A stretch of 16,405 nucleotides of DNA from Campylobacterales bacterium (GTDB taxonomy: Bacteria > Campylobacterota > Campylobacteria > Campylobacterales > Arcobacteraceae). A program made the translations under genes and the position numbers. The notes under the pieces are model-generated. The model was given only the letters and a program-made list of their open reading frames with translations, searched no databases and was not told where the DNA came from. The stretch lies in NCBI GenBank assembly GCA_019752775.1, contig JAIELU010000226.1, positions 1 through 16,405 of the forward strand, given 5' to 3'. Of the stretch, positions 1 through 7,679 are shown piece after piece (positions within the stretch are counted from its first letter, which is position 1; every line of letters starts with the position of its first letter).

Positions 1-1820
1 AATAAATTATTATCAACTTGTTGAACAATAAGCATTGCAATAATAGCATATATAACTTTTATAGGTCTTCCACTTAACAATCCCATAATGGCAGCTAAAA
101 CTGTACCAACTAAAGGACCTACAGCTGGAATATATGGTAACAATTCACGAGCACCAGCAGCAATTGTAGACAATATTTTATGTTTTCTCAAAAATTTATG
201 AGCATCTGACATAGTATTTTTAAGAGCATCCCAGAAATCACCACCACGAACTCCAGATAAATCATGATTACTAATAGGATTCATACGTTGAGATTCAATT
301 GCTGAGAAAATATTAGTTGGGGTTAATAAAGCAGTTTTAACATTAGCATAAGCCATAGCAAGAGCCAAAATACCATCAACTTGAGTTGAAATATATAATT
401 CAGGAGTAACTGAATATTTCTTTAAATTAGTGCAACTTACTTGCATACTCAAAGAATAATTTCCAACAACACCAGGAGCAGTTAATGCATCACATGGAAT
501 ATCAACACCAAATCTTAAACATATAACTGAACCAATTGGTAAAAAGAATTGTTGAGCAGCTACTACACCAGGAGCATCAGTTCTAAATTGACTAACTACT
601 GGTTCACCTGCAAATTCGCGATAATTAATATTTAATCCTGATTCAGTACACATTGAATATAATTGTAAACCATTTGCACTTGAGAAGATCGAATCTTTAT
701 TATTCCATTGAATTCTTAATTGTTCAATTGAAAAATATGAATCTGTTTCTTGACAATTTTGAGATAAAGAATTAAAATTTTGTCTTACCCAAATATAAAT
801 TGCTCTAGGTACAGTTGATAATTGTAATTGATTACTTTGAATTACTCCAGAAGCAGTTGGTGAACCATAAGCTCCAAAAGTTTGACCAGTTGTAATATAA
901 GGGTTCAATTCAGTATAATTATATTTTAATACTCTTGGTAATAAAGCAGTTTCTTGTGGAGTTATAAATTCAGTTAAGAATAAACATTGATTTACAGATC
1001 CAATTCCATTTATAGTTCCTTGAATAGAATTAATTGGAATATCAACTGAGCTAGATCCTGCTGCAGCACCCATACTTGACCAAATACGATTAGGCCATGT
1101 AGTAAGGAATGTTAAATTAACATCAAATGTATTTATATGAAGAAAAGAAGAGGATGCATGTTTATATTGGAAAGGATTCATAAAAACAGGTTCAAATACA
1201 TTTATATTAATAATAGCAGTCAATAATTGACCTCCAGCTGTTGATAAATCATTTCTAGAACAAACCCACCCATTTTGTCTACCAATATAGTTATTAATAG
1301 GAGTTTGATACATATTATTTAATGGATTTCTAACGGATCCGAGTAAATCTACATATTCTTGGGATTGATCTGGGGCTGAAGGAGATCCTGACAAAAATGT
1401 ATTTCCAACTTCAACATCATTAAAGAAATATTTTCCTAAAGGATGAACTTGACGTGCTAATTGTATATTCATTTTTTGTCCATTTAATGTTAATGATGCA
1501 TTATCAATGATAGAACTAATTGGAAATTGTCTTACTCCACATCTATTTACATCAACTATTTTTTGACCAGCAGCTGTTGATGTGGCCGTAATAGTAAGAT
1601 TTGCATTTAAATTAATATAACATTGTCTTGAAAAAGCAATTAAGTCAGAAGGTGGAATACATGAAAATGTTAATCCATTTGTTGAACTACTAGTTGGAGT
1701 GAACGCTCTATAAGTGTGTTCTTGTCCTCCGGTAACCACTTTATATGTAAATTGATCATTAAATACTAATCTAGAGTCTGTTACTGCCAATAAATTAATG
1801 TTGTCGTCTAATACTTGCAT
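1..1820 (-). CDS. Major capsid protein, C-terminus cut by window edge
   Basis: An open leftward frame starts at ATG 1820 and runs off position 1, giving at least 606 residues. It begins MQVLDDNINLL and contains the stretch KVVTGGQEHTYRAF followed by a PPS-type turn. Length, beta-rich and Asn/Ser/Thr-rich composition, and position beside the penton-like and protease genes fit a double jelly-roll MCP of polinton-like viruses. I recognise it by character and context, not by a decisive motif. After about residue 525 the character changes: R525-G526-G527-D528 is followed by an amphipathic, basic then strongly hydrophobic tail with the segments PYIPAVGPLVGTVLAAIMGLL and IKVIYAIIAMLIV. In mavirus a C-terminal MCP domain is removed by the viral protease, so the GG-D site is a candidate cleavage point (inference). 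A TATAATATATAAA box lies directly upstream of the start. If the molecule is circular the protein ends at residue 607. Confidence 0.8.
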   Translation of the reverse strand, partial: MQVLDDNINLLAVTDSRLVFNDQFTYKVVTGGQEHTYRAFTPTSSSTNGLTFSCIPPSDLIAFSRQCYINLNANLTITATSTAAGQKIVDVNRCGVRQFPISSIIDNASLTLNGQKMNIQLARQVHPLGKYFFNDVEVGNTFLSGSPSAPDQSQEYVDLLGSVRNPLNNMYQTPINNYIGRQNGWVCSRNDLSTAGGQLLTAIININVFEPVFMNPFQYKHASSSFLHINTFDVNLTFLTTWPNRIWSSMGAAAGSSSVDIPINSIQGTINGIGSVNQCLFLTEFITPQETALLPRVLKYNYTELNPYITTGQTFGAYGSPTASGVIQSNQLQLSTVPRAIYIWVRQNFNSLSQNCQETDSYFSIEQLRIQWNNKDSIFSSANGLQLYSMCTESGLNINYREFAGEPVVSQFRTDAPGVVAAQQFFLPIGSVICLRFGVDIPCDALTAPGVVGNYSLSMQVSCTNLKKYSVTPELYISTQVDGILALAMAYANVKTALLTPTNIFSAIESQRMNPISNHDLSGVRGGDFWDALKNTMSDAHKFLRKHKILSTIAAGARELLPYIPAVGPLVGTVLAAIMGLLSGRPIKVIYAIIAMLIVQQVDNNL

Positions 1821-1840
1821 TTTATATATTATAACATTTG

Positions 1841-1870
1841 AAAATAATAAAAGTATATTATTATTATTTT
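1841..1870. repeat. Hairpin between MCP start and penton-like gene stop
   Basis: A perfect 9-bp inverted repeat (AAAATAATA at 1841-1849, TATTATTTT at 1862-1870) with a 12-nt loop lies 12 bases beyond the stop codon of the leftward penton-like gene. It may be a 3'-end signal of the hairpin type known for mimivirus transcripts. In sequence this AT-rich, such stems also arise by chance. Confidence 0.4.
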
Positions 1871-1881
1871 TATAATTAAAT

Positions 1882-3012
1882 TTACATTTTCTTTAATAAA
1901 TTTGATTTATACAGATCTTTCTTAACAAAAGCTAATCTTACAGTAGCATTATCATTTGGTTGAATATCCATTATATACCAATTATTTTTAAAATCTTCCC
2001 AGTATATTGTAATATCAATTCTTTTAATATCCAAATCGCTAATAATATCTAATAATCTATACTGTGAAGCTGGATTATAATAAATAACACTTCTTTGGTC
2101 ACCTCCCTTTATAACTTCAGGAGTAAATGATGATAAAACATATTGTGTATTTACTATATTATTTATATTTGAACCTCTTTGAATAGATTCACCAGCAATT
2201 GGTAAACTATTAGATACTATTATAACCTTTTTAAGATCAGACCAAGCTGCCATATTATCATATGATTGTACGGTTTCAATATATGTAGGGATAGCTGGAT
2301 ATGTATTAGTCGGATAGTTATTTTGATTATATGTAGAGATATTAAATTGTGAAAATGATAATGAAGTGGGACCTACAGTTCTATTTATATATTTAAAACT
2401 AAATCCATTTAAATAAGTTAACAAATCATTATTTATTTGAATTGTTACAACATCAGGCTGTGCAATAGTTGTATTAAATGAATAAGGAGTTATCAGACTT
2501 ATTAATTCACTAGAAGGATTATAAATAAAATATGGAGTTTGATTTGCTACTGATTGAGCAATAGCGGGAAAAGCTGCTTGTAAATCTGTATAGCATGCTT
2601 TCAAAGTTGTATTTAACATATCTATTAAAGCTGTATATGAATACAAATAATAATATGGAGTTATAACCATTTGATTAGGATTATTTTGATTTGGTTGTAT
2701 AATATCATTTCTTTCAGGTACAAATATTACTATTTGAGTAGAAATAACTACATTATTATGTAAAAAAGTAATATTTAAAAGTGATTGATTTGTAAATCCA
2801 CTATTTGGTTTAATTGGCATAATCATTATAGGTACTGAAGATAAAGGAATAGCAAAATCAACAATAGTTGCATAATATTGAATACTATTATCTACAATAC
2901 TTTCATTTAATGTAGTATCATATACCATTTGTTGATTAGGAATTGTATCAGATCCTAAGAATTCAACATTAAAGTAGATGTTATCTTGTTTAAATCTGTT
3001 TATGTTAGACAT
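1882..3012 (-). CDS. Putative penton / minor capsid protein
   Basis: 376 residues, starting MSNINRFKQDNIYFNVEF. The protein is beta-rich and Asn/Ile/Tyr/Pro-rich, with no signal peptide or membrane segment. A central stretch, YYYLYSYTALIDMLNTTL (about residues 121-138), resembles the Y-x-L-Y-S-Y-x-x-x-I/F-x-x-M-V/L-N signature I associate with penton-like vertex proteins of polintons and relatives. It lies between MCP and protease genes, as expected of a virion-structure operon. The gap to the MCP start is 61 bases and to the protease stop 39 bases. A GG-D tripeptide (KGGDQRS) lies near residue 305 and could be a protease site, though it may equally be structural. The penton role is inferred from size, composition and position; a structure prediction showing a single jelly roll would support it. 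Confidence 0.6.
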   Translation of the reverse strand: MSNINRFKQDNIYFNVEFLGSDTIPNQQMVYDTTLNESIVDNSIQYYATIVDFAIPLSSVPIMIMPIKPNSGFTNQSLLNITFLHNNVVISTQIVIFVPERNDIIQPNQNNPNQMVITPYYYLYSYTALIDMLNTTLKACYTDLQAAFPAIAQSVANQTPYFIYNPSSELISLITPYSFNTTIAQPDVVTIQINNDLLTYLNGFSFKYINRTVGPTSLSFSQFNISTYNQNNYPTNTYPAIPTYIETVQSYDNMAAWSDLKKVIIVSNSLPIAGESIQRGSNINNIVNTQYVLSSFTPEVIKGGDQRSVIYYNPASQYRLLDIISDLDIKRIDITIYWEDFKNNWYIMDIQPNDNATVRLAFVKKDLYKSNLLKKM

Positions 3013-3013
3013 T

Positions 3014-3045
3014 ATATATTTATATTAGATATAATTTAAATATAT
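3014..3045. repeat. Hairpin between penton-like and protease genes
   Basis: A perfect 9-bp inverted repeat, ATATATTTA (3014-3022) and TAAATATAT (3037-3045), with a 14-nt loop containing TCTA when read on the minus strand. It fills the gap between the protease stop and the penton-like start, so it could act as 3' end, promoter, or both. Confidence 0.4.
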
Positions 3046-3051
3046 TTTTAA

Positions 3052-3591
3052 TTAATTATTTAAAACTAATTCAACTGCAAGATTATCACTTGATATTTTA
3101 TTATATTGACAATTTTCTTTAATAAAATTTTCAAACTGTTCATCTGTCATTTCTTGGCACATTAATCTCAAAACACACCAATAACCACATGTTTTTATTC
3201 TTTTATCTAATTGTTGGAATTGAGTTGGATTATATTCTAATTCGTATGGAGATTTATATAATAAATCAGATAAATAAGGATAATCTTGATGTGATTCAAC
3301 TCTGTATTTTTTATTTATTAATTGCAAAAAATTATCAGGATATCCATCAAATTTTTTACGCATATCGCCATAACTATTAAAAAAATGTAATTTTCCAGTT
3401 GTTGGACAAATAAAAACAGTGACCCAATGGCCGTAATTTTCTTTATAACAAAATAAAATAATACATCTTTTGTATCTTCCTAGTAATTGATCAATGGTTC
3501 CATATTTATATAATTCAGAATATGTTACTATATTAACTTCATTTCCTAATAATTTTTCAATTTCTTTATCACTTAATGCTTTATAATTCAT
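3052..3591 (-). CDS. Adenain/Ulp1-like cysteine protease (maturation protease)
   Basis: 179 residues. The order of catalytic residues matches the adenovirus protease / Ulp1 (C5/C48) fold. The His is in NYGHWVTVF (H55). A third catalytic or polar position follows in HFFNSYGD (N72 or D76). An oxyanion Gln lies in YNPTQFQQ (Q126 or Q127), eight or nine residues before the nucleophile Cys in KTCGYWC (C135). Length is close to that of adenain (about 200). In adenoviruses, mavirus and NCLDVs the enzyme cuts capsid and core precursors after Gly-Gly or Gly-X sites. Candidate substrates here are the MCP (RGGD), the 124-residue basic protein (SGGD, EGGA, VGGA) and the N-terminus of the 671-residue protein (MGGE). 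The acidic third residue is replaced by Asn if N72 is the aligned position, which Ulp1-like enzymes tolerate. Confidence 0.85.
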   Translation of the reverse strand: MNYKALSDKEIEKLLGNEVNIVTYSELYKYGTIDQLLGRYKRCIILFCYKENYGHWVTVFICPTTGKLHFFNSYGDMRKKFDGYPDNFLQLINKKYRVESHQDYPYLSDLLYKSPYELEYNPTQFQQLDKRIKTCGYWCVLRLMCQEMTDEQFENFIKENCQYNKISSDNLAVELVLNN

Positions 3592-3640
3592 ATATAATTA
3601 ATATACATTTTAAAGTGGTATAAACTTACGGTAAGAATAA

Positions 3641-4942
3641 TTAATTTATTGGATATTTAGATATAATTGAATTGATTTGCATTTGTTGAGTATCGCAAAC
3701 ATCTTGCAATCTTTGTATTTCTTTTAACATTAAAAAATCCAAATATTGATATTGAATACCTTCTAAATTGCTATTATCGTTTAATTTAATAACATATTCA
3801 GGTAAAACAGTTTTAAATTCATCAGCAATACATCCCATAACTAATTTGTGTGATTTATCAGATTTATAACTAAATTTACATGGTTTTAATAATTTTATTA
3901 ATGTTTTTGTATCTCCAAAATCATAAGTAATATTTTCTTTAAGTTCTCTATCAGATGAAATTGTTCCTAATTGATTTCCTGATGAAATTAATATAGGTAA
4001 AGCATCAGCAATATCAGTTGTAACACCTCTAATACCAGCTTGATAATTTTTAGTTTGACTATTACCCAACCTAATAACATTATTTTCTCCAATTACTCCT
4101 AAATTTAGACTACCAATTATAATATTATTAGATTCAGCACCATTATAATTTGAACCTGCTGCATAACCAAACATACAATTATCCGTACCAGTTAAACAAT
4201 TATTTAAAGCTGAAACACCAAAAGCACTATTATTATCTCCAGCTGTTAAATCATGAATACAATCTCCACCAAAAGCACAATTATTATTACCAGTAATAAG
4301 ATTAGAAAGAATATCAGTACCAAATCCATTATTCCTATTACCTGCTTGTAAAGAATTTAAAACAGCAAAACCAAAAGCTGTCGATTGTTGAGAAGATACT
4401 TCAGCTCCTAATGTAGCTATTCCATATGCTGTTGAATATTGACTTACATTAAAATTAGCTAAATCTGATATTCCAATTGTTCCATCTGGTTGTCGTATAG
4501 CCATATTAGCTAAAATATTTGCAGATGGAGGATTAACTATTTTAACACCATCATAAAAAGATTTTACACCACTTATAGCTTGATCAACAGCCGATATTGC
4601 TCCTGGGTAACCACCATCGGCGGGTTGTAAAATTAATAGATTTCCATTAATCTCACCACCAAATGCATTTCCAGTTGATCCAAATGGACCCATTGATGTA
4701 ACTCCACCACCTTCTCCATATAAACTTTCATTTATATAAACAGGAGTTCCAAAACTTCCTATATTAATTTGAGAAGGTATTGAACCCATGCCAAGATTAA
4801 GTTCAGCACCAAAATCTTTAGGATTAACATTATGAACTGAAATCGTTTCAGTAATTACAAAATCCGAATTTAAAACTCTGGTGTTCATTTGATCAGCGAA
4901 CAAATTATAGTCATTTTTAACTAATAACTCTTGAATACTCAT
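3641..4942 (-). CDS. Fibre protein: anchor peptide, YadA-like roll, S74-type chaperone
   Basis: 433 residues. Residues 1-16 (MSIQELLVKNDYNLFA) are the anchor peptide shared by all four fibre genes. Residues 85-132 hold a module (FGSTGNAFGGEINGN, LQPADGG, GVKSFYDG) also found in the fibre at 5925-6779. Residues about 170-300 are repeats of the form SAFG-x-x-x-L-x-x-x-x-x-G-x-x-N, typical of the left-handed beta-roll of YadA-like heads. Residues 328-433 look like the intramolecular chaperone / peptidase S74 domain of phage tail spikes: TISSDRELKENI with the candidate self-cleavage Ser330 and Lys335, then GCIADEFKTVLPE, then a C-terminal coiled coil (QYLDFLMLKEIQRLQ). Such domains trimerise the fibre and cleave themselves off. 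It is the only fibre here with a chaperone domain and appears intact. It is likely a host-attachment fibre at the capsid vertex. Confidence 0.82.
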   Translation of the reverse strand: MSIQELLVKNDYNLFADQMNTRVLNSDFVITETISVHNVNPKDFGAELNLGMGSIPSQINIGSFGTPVYINESLYGEGGGVTSMGPFGSTGNAFGGEINGNLLILQPADGGYPGAISAVDQAISGVKSFYDGVKIVNPPSANILANMAIRQPDGTIGISDLANFNVSQYSTAYGIATLGAEVSSQQSTAFGFAVLNSLQAGNRNNGFGTDILSNLITGNNNCAFGGDCIHDLTAGDNNSAFGVSALNNCLTGTDNCMFGYAAGSNYNGAESNNIIIGSLNLGVIGENNVIRLGNSQTKNYQAGIRGVTTDIADALPILISSGNQLGTISSDRELKENITYDFGDTKTLIKLLKPCKFSYKSDKSHKLVMGCIADEFKTVLPEYVIKLNDNSNLEGIQYQYLDFLMLKEIQRLQDVCDTQQMQINSIISKYPIN

Positions 4943-4965
4943 TATATTATTAAAACATAATATAA
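4942..4965. repeat. Fibre-gap hairpin, copy 1
   Basis: TTATATTA (4942-4949) and TAATATAA (4958-4965) form a perfect 8-bp stem with an 8-nt loop, directly before the start of the S74-type fibre gene and after the stop of the preceding (upstream) fibre gene. The same pair recurs at 5868-5895, 6785-6813 and 7640-7668. Read leftward, the arm nearest the ATG gives a TAATATAA box. Confidence 0.55.
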
Positions 4966-4981
4966 ATTTAAATAATAATAA

Positions 4982-5866
4982 TTATATCATTCGCATTATC
5001 GTTAAATAAGTATTACATGCTCCAACCGCTCCAATGGCAACTGTTGATACTTTATTTTCAAAATCAATAGCAGATACTAAGGAATTTACTAATGATATTG
5101 TCGAATTTGGAAATAATAATACAATAGCGGTACTAGATTGTCCACTATTTGATAAATCTGTTGCACTAGCTGGTACATTGTTCCACATTTCTTGTAATGT
5201 ATATTTATCTGAAATAACGCCATTGATCTTTAAACTAAATGATTGTGGATGAAATCCACCAGCTCCTACTACTCTGATATTAGAATAACCAAAATTAACT
5301 AAATAATAACCATTTGCATTAGAATCAACTGTTAATTCTCCATTAATATTATTAAATGTTACACCTCCATTAACTGCTACATTATTCCATGGCATTGAAT
5401 CACCACTATTAACAGTAGTTACAACACCTTGTATTGTAGTCCATTGCAATGAAGCATAATGTTGTTGTGGTGGATAAGCTACTCCTTTAATTCTAACAAT
5501 TCCACCTGCTCCACTACCTAATATAACATCATTGGTAGCACTACCTACTTGTACGGGATCAGTTCCAGTAGTTTGTATATTTAAAGTATTTCCTGGTTTT
5601 GATTTAATTGTATTTGTTATTAAAGATCCTGCTGTTAAAACTCCTGAAATAGTTTCTGTAGTTGCATTAATAATATTTCCTGTTAAAGTTCCTGTTATAG
5701 TTTCATTTACTGTGTGAATATCATTCGCAGTTAAAGTTCCAGTAACAGTTTCATTTACGGTAGTGATGTTGGTAGCTGAAATATTTATTACATCTAATGT
5801 ATTAACATTTAATTCATTTGCAAATAAATGATAATCATTCGGTACTAGTAATTCTTGAACACTCAT
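4982..5866 (-). CDS. Fibre protein: anchor peptide, repeat shaft, C1q/TNF-like head
   Basis: 294 residues. Residues 1-16 (MSVQELLVPNDYHLFA) are the shared anchor. Residues about 35-80 form three imperfect 15-17-residue repeats built on T-V-N-E-T-V/I-T-G-T-L-T-x-N/G. They resemble fibrous beta-shaft repeats such as the triple beta-spiral of adenovirus fibres (inference). The C-terminal 150 residues carry a pattern like trimeric C1q/TNF or BclA-type jelly-roll heads: GDSMPWN, then FTV/LTV-x-x-x-x-NGYYLVNFGYSN, then SFSLKINGVIS, then a closing TYLTIMRM strand. There is no chaperone domain. The gene is intact. It is probably an alternative receptor-binding fibre mounted on the same capsid site as its three neighbours. 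Confidence 0.78.
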   Translation of the reverse strand: MSVQELLVPNDYHLFANELNVNTLDVINISATNITTVNETVTGTLTANDIHTVNETITGTLTGNIINATTETISGVLTAGSLITNTIKSKPGNTLNIQTTGTDPVQVGSATNDVILGSGAGGIVRIKGVAYPPQQHYASLQWTTIQGVVTTVNSGDSMPWNNVAVNGGVTFNNINGELTVDSNANGYYLVNFGYSNIRVVGAGGFHPQSFSLKINGVISDKYTLQEMWNNVPASATDLSNSGQSSTAIVLLFPNSTISLVNSLVSAIDFENKVSTVAIGAVGACNTYLTIMRMI

Positions 5867-5867
5867 T

Positions 5868-5895
5868 TTATATTATATATTAAGAAATAATATAA
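5868..5895. repeat. Fibre-gap hairpin, copy 2
   Basis: TTATATTA (5868-5875) and TAATATAA (5888-5895), 12-nt loop, one base upstream of the start codon of the C1q-like fibre gene. The arms are identical to the other three fibre-gap hairpins. Confidence 0.55.
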
Positions 5896-5924
5896 TTTTT
5901 TTTTAATAATTTTAATAATTTTAA

Positions 5925-6779
5925 TTAATCGTATGTGTAAGTTGTCGAGCAATCCAAAATATTTACTTGATTTCCAATATCAAAATTTTGCAGAACACCT
6001 GATGAATCTACTCTAGGTCCTATTTTCATAATTCCAGATGTATCGACTTGTACAAATCCTAATTGAACAATTGTATCAACAACCATAAGTATTCTACCAT
6101 TTCTTAAATTAGTAGTTGGTCTAAATTCAATAGCTACAGGAGTATTATATGTTAAAACATCAGCAGATCCAAAAGTAACAGCTGTAGAAGCACCAATACC
6201 TAAAACAACAGTTGCATACATAAGTCTTGTAAGTACCATAGATGCTACTAAATTAGTTGTACCACCTGTAAAAATAGCACCAGCTAAACCTTAATCTGCA
6301 AAATATATAAGTTTTTTATTAACTCCAGAAGAAGGAGCTACATTCCATGTAATAATTCCATCATCAAATGTTTTAACACCTTTAATAGTTTGATTAGCAA
6401 TTGAAATACCACCTGGATTTGTTATATTAGCTGGTTGTAAAGTTAATGTATTTCCAGCAATAGTTCCACCATTTGCATTTGGAGATGATCCAAACGTTCC
6501 AATTACAGTAGGGTTACCAATAGGTCCAGTAGGTCCATTTAATCCATTAGCTCCTGTAGGTCCTGTAGGTCCTGTATAACCTGATGCGCCTATACTATTA
6601 TATAATACATCATTTATATAAACAGGAGTTGATGCATTTGCTATATTAATTCTACTTGGTAAACCATCCATACCAATATTTAATAAATTTCCAGCAATTT
6701 CCGGATTAATATTATTAACTGAAATAGTATCAGCGAATAAATGATAATCATTCGGAACTAATAATTCTTGTATTGACAT
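5925..6779 (-). pseudogene. Fibre gene interrupted by one in-frame TAA
   Basis: Two open parts lie in the same frame. The part from ATG 6779 to TAA 6291-6293 encodes 162 residues. The frame stays open past that stop down to 5925, and an internal ATG at 6239 begins a 104-residue piece. Without the TAA the product would be 284 residues. The first part has the shared anchor (MSIQELLVPNDYHLFA), about eight collagen-like G-x-y triplets (GASGYTGPTGPTGANG), the FGSSPNANGG/LQPAN/GVKTFDDG module shared with the S74-type fibre, and ends KKLIYFAD. The continuation reads GLAGAIFTGGTTNL and ends in a small beta head (GFVQVDTSGIMKIG, DCSTTYTYD). The join reads naturally, so a single substitution or sequencing error is the simplest reading. 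Separate expression of the two parts is less likely, because the second lacks its own anchor and promoter-like box. Confidence 0.72.
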
Positions 6780-6784
6780 ATTTA

Positions 6785-6813
6785 TTATATTATAAGTTGA
6801 TAAAATAATATAA
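6785..6813. repeat. Fibre-gap hairpin, copy 3
   Basis: TTATATTA (6785-6792) and TAATATAA (6806-6813), 13-nt loop, between the start of the TAA-interrupted fibre gene and the stop of the frameshifted fibre gene. The flanks also match copy 4 closely, indicating duplication of the gene-plus-promoter unit. Confidence 0.55.
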
Positions 6814-6819
6814 TTTTAA

Positions 6820-7634
6820 TTAAACATATTCAACTGTTAAAATACAATTAGTACCTAAAGGAACACCGCCAGAGGTTGTATGTTTAATTGCTAGTAAATC
6901 AAAAGCAGCAAAATTAACAGTATGAGTTGTATCAGATCCAGTTACAGTTAAATTAGATAATGTAACAGTTAATGCTGTATCAACTGCATTTTTTCTAAGT
7001 GTGAATATTCTTGAATTTCCACTTTGTGGACCAGCTCCAATACTAACATACATATTTTTTACAGTTATATTTTTTGTTATTAATAATGATGCCCATGTTT
7101 CATTTACAACAGAAGCACTACCATTCGATTGCATAAAAGTACTATTTGCTAAATCTCCAGAACTATTGAAATTTAGCATTATTCCAGTTGATCCACCTCC
7201 ACCAGCTGCACCAGTTGGTCCAGTTACCCCATTTGTACCATTAGTTCCATTCGTTCCATTAGTTCCATTTGCACCAGTTGGTCCAGATGCACCATTAGTG
7301 CCATTTGTACCATTAGTGCCATTTGTTCCATTAGTTCCATTTGTTCCATTAGCACCTGTTGGACCAATTGCTCCAGTAGCTCCAGTAGTTCCAAATGATC
7401 CAGTATTACCAAATAATACTTCATTTATATAAACAGGCGTACCAATGCTAGCTATATTGATTTGTGATGGTATTCCCCCATCCCAATATTTAATTCACCA
7501 CCAAAGTCTTTAGGATTAACATTATGAACTGAAATTGTTTCAACATTAGCAAAGTCAGATTCAACTAATCTTGTTTCTATTATATCAGCAAACAAATGAT
7601 AATCATTGGGTACTAATAATTCTTGTATTGACAT
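6820..7634 (-). pseudogene. Collagen-stalk fibre gene frameshifted in a G5 run
   Basis: The start at 7634 gives the shared anchor (MSIQELLVPNDYHLFA) and NPKDFGGELNIGMG, then shifts frame at a run of five C (7475-7479; G on the coding strand) and stops at 7452. One extra G restores GIPSQINIASIGTPVYIN, which matches SIPSQINIGSFGTPVYIN of the S74-type fibre. The restored frame then stays open to 6820, for about 271 residues. It encodes 21 collagen-like G-x-y triplets (ten are G-T-N) and a C-terminal beta head (ITVKNMYVSIGAG, FTLRKNAVDTALTVTL, VNFAAFDLLAIK, ending LTVEYV). An open piece starting at ATG 7179 covers only the head and is probably not an independent gene. Causes could be sequencing error, homopolymer phase variation, transcriptional slippage or true loss. 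A -1 shift at the G run would also restore the frame. Confidence 0.75.
7204..7392 (-). repeat. Collagen-like 9-bp tandem repeats
   Basis: 21 consecutive Gly-x-y codon triplets, including blocks of six and four G-T-N units, form an imperfect 9-bp tandem repeat. Collagen-like stalks of this kind trimerise and set fibre length. The near-identical units make copy-number change by slippage likely. The antisense strand stays open here only because of the repeat. Confidence 0.8.
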
Positions 7635-7639
7635 ATTTA

Positions 7640-7668
7640 TTATATTATAAGGTAATAAAATAATATAA
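7640..7668. repeat. Fibre-gap hairpin, copy 4
   Basis: TTATATTA (7640-7647) and TAATATAA (7661-7668), 13-nt loop, between the frameshifted fibre gene and the basic 124-residue gene. The arms are identical to copies 1-3. Confidence 0.55.
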
Positions 7669-7679
7669 ATTAATTAAAT

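Noticed and set aside
5034..5717. Small rightward frames opposite the C1q-like fibre gene
   Set aside because: They overlap a well-supported gene on the other strand, have hydrophobic random-looking products and no promoter-like start.
6291..6293. Ciliate-type code with TAA read as Gln
   Set aside because: Only one internal TAA is needed in the whole window, and nearly all other genes end cleanly at TAA in the expected place, so reassignment is not supported.
7204..7392. CRISPR-like array
   Set aside because: The repeat unit is 9 bp with no spacers and codes for Gly-x-y triplets; it is protein repeat, not CRISPR.
7224..7424. Leftward Met/Leu-rich frame inside the collagen stalk
   Set aside because: It is an out-of-frame shadow of the same repeats; the frame that continues the fibre anchor and head gives the sensible Gly-x-y sequence.
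7001..7432. Rightward Pro/Val-rich frame opposite the collagen stalk
   Set aside because: It is the antisense reading of the 9-bp collagen repeats (Gly codons become Pro or Thr codons). The repeat keeps the frame open; there is no promoter or independent signal.
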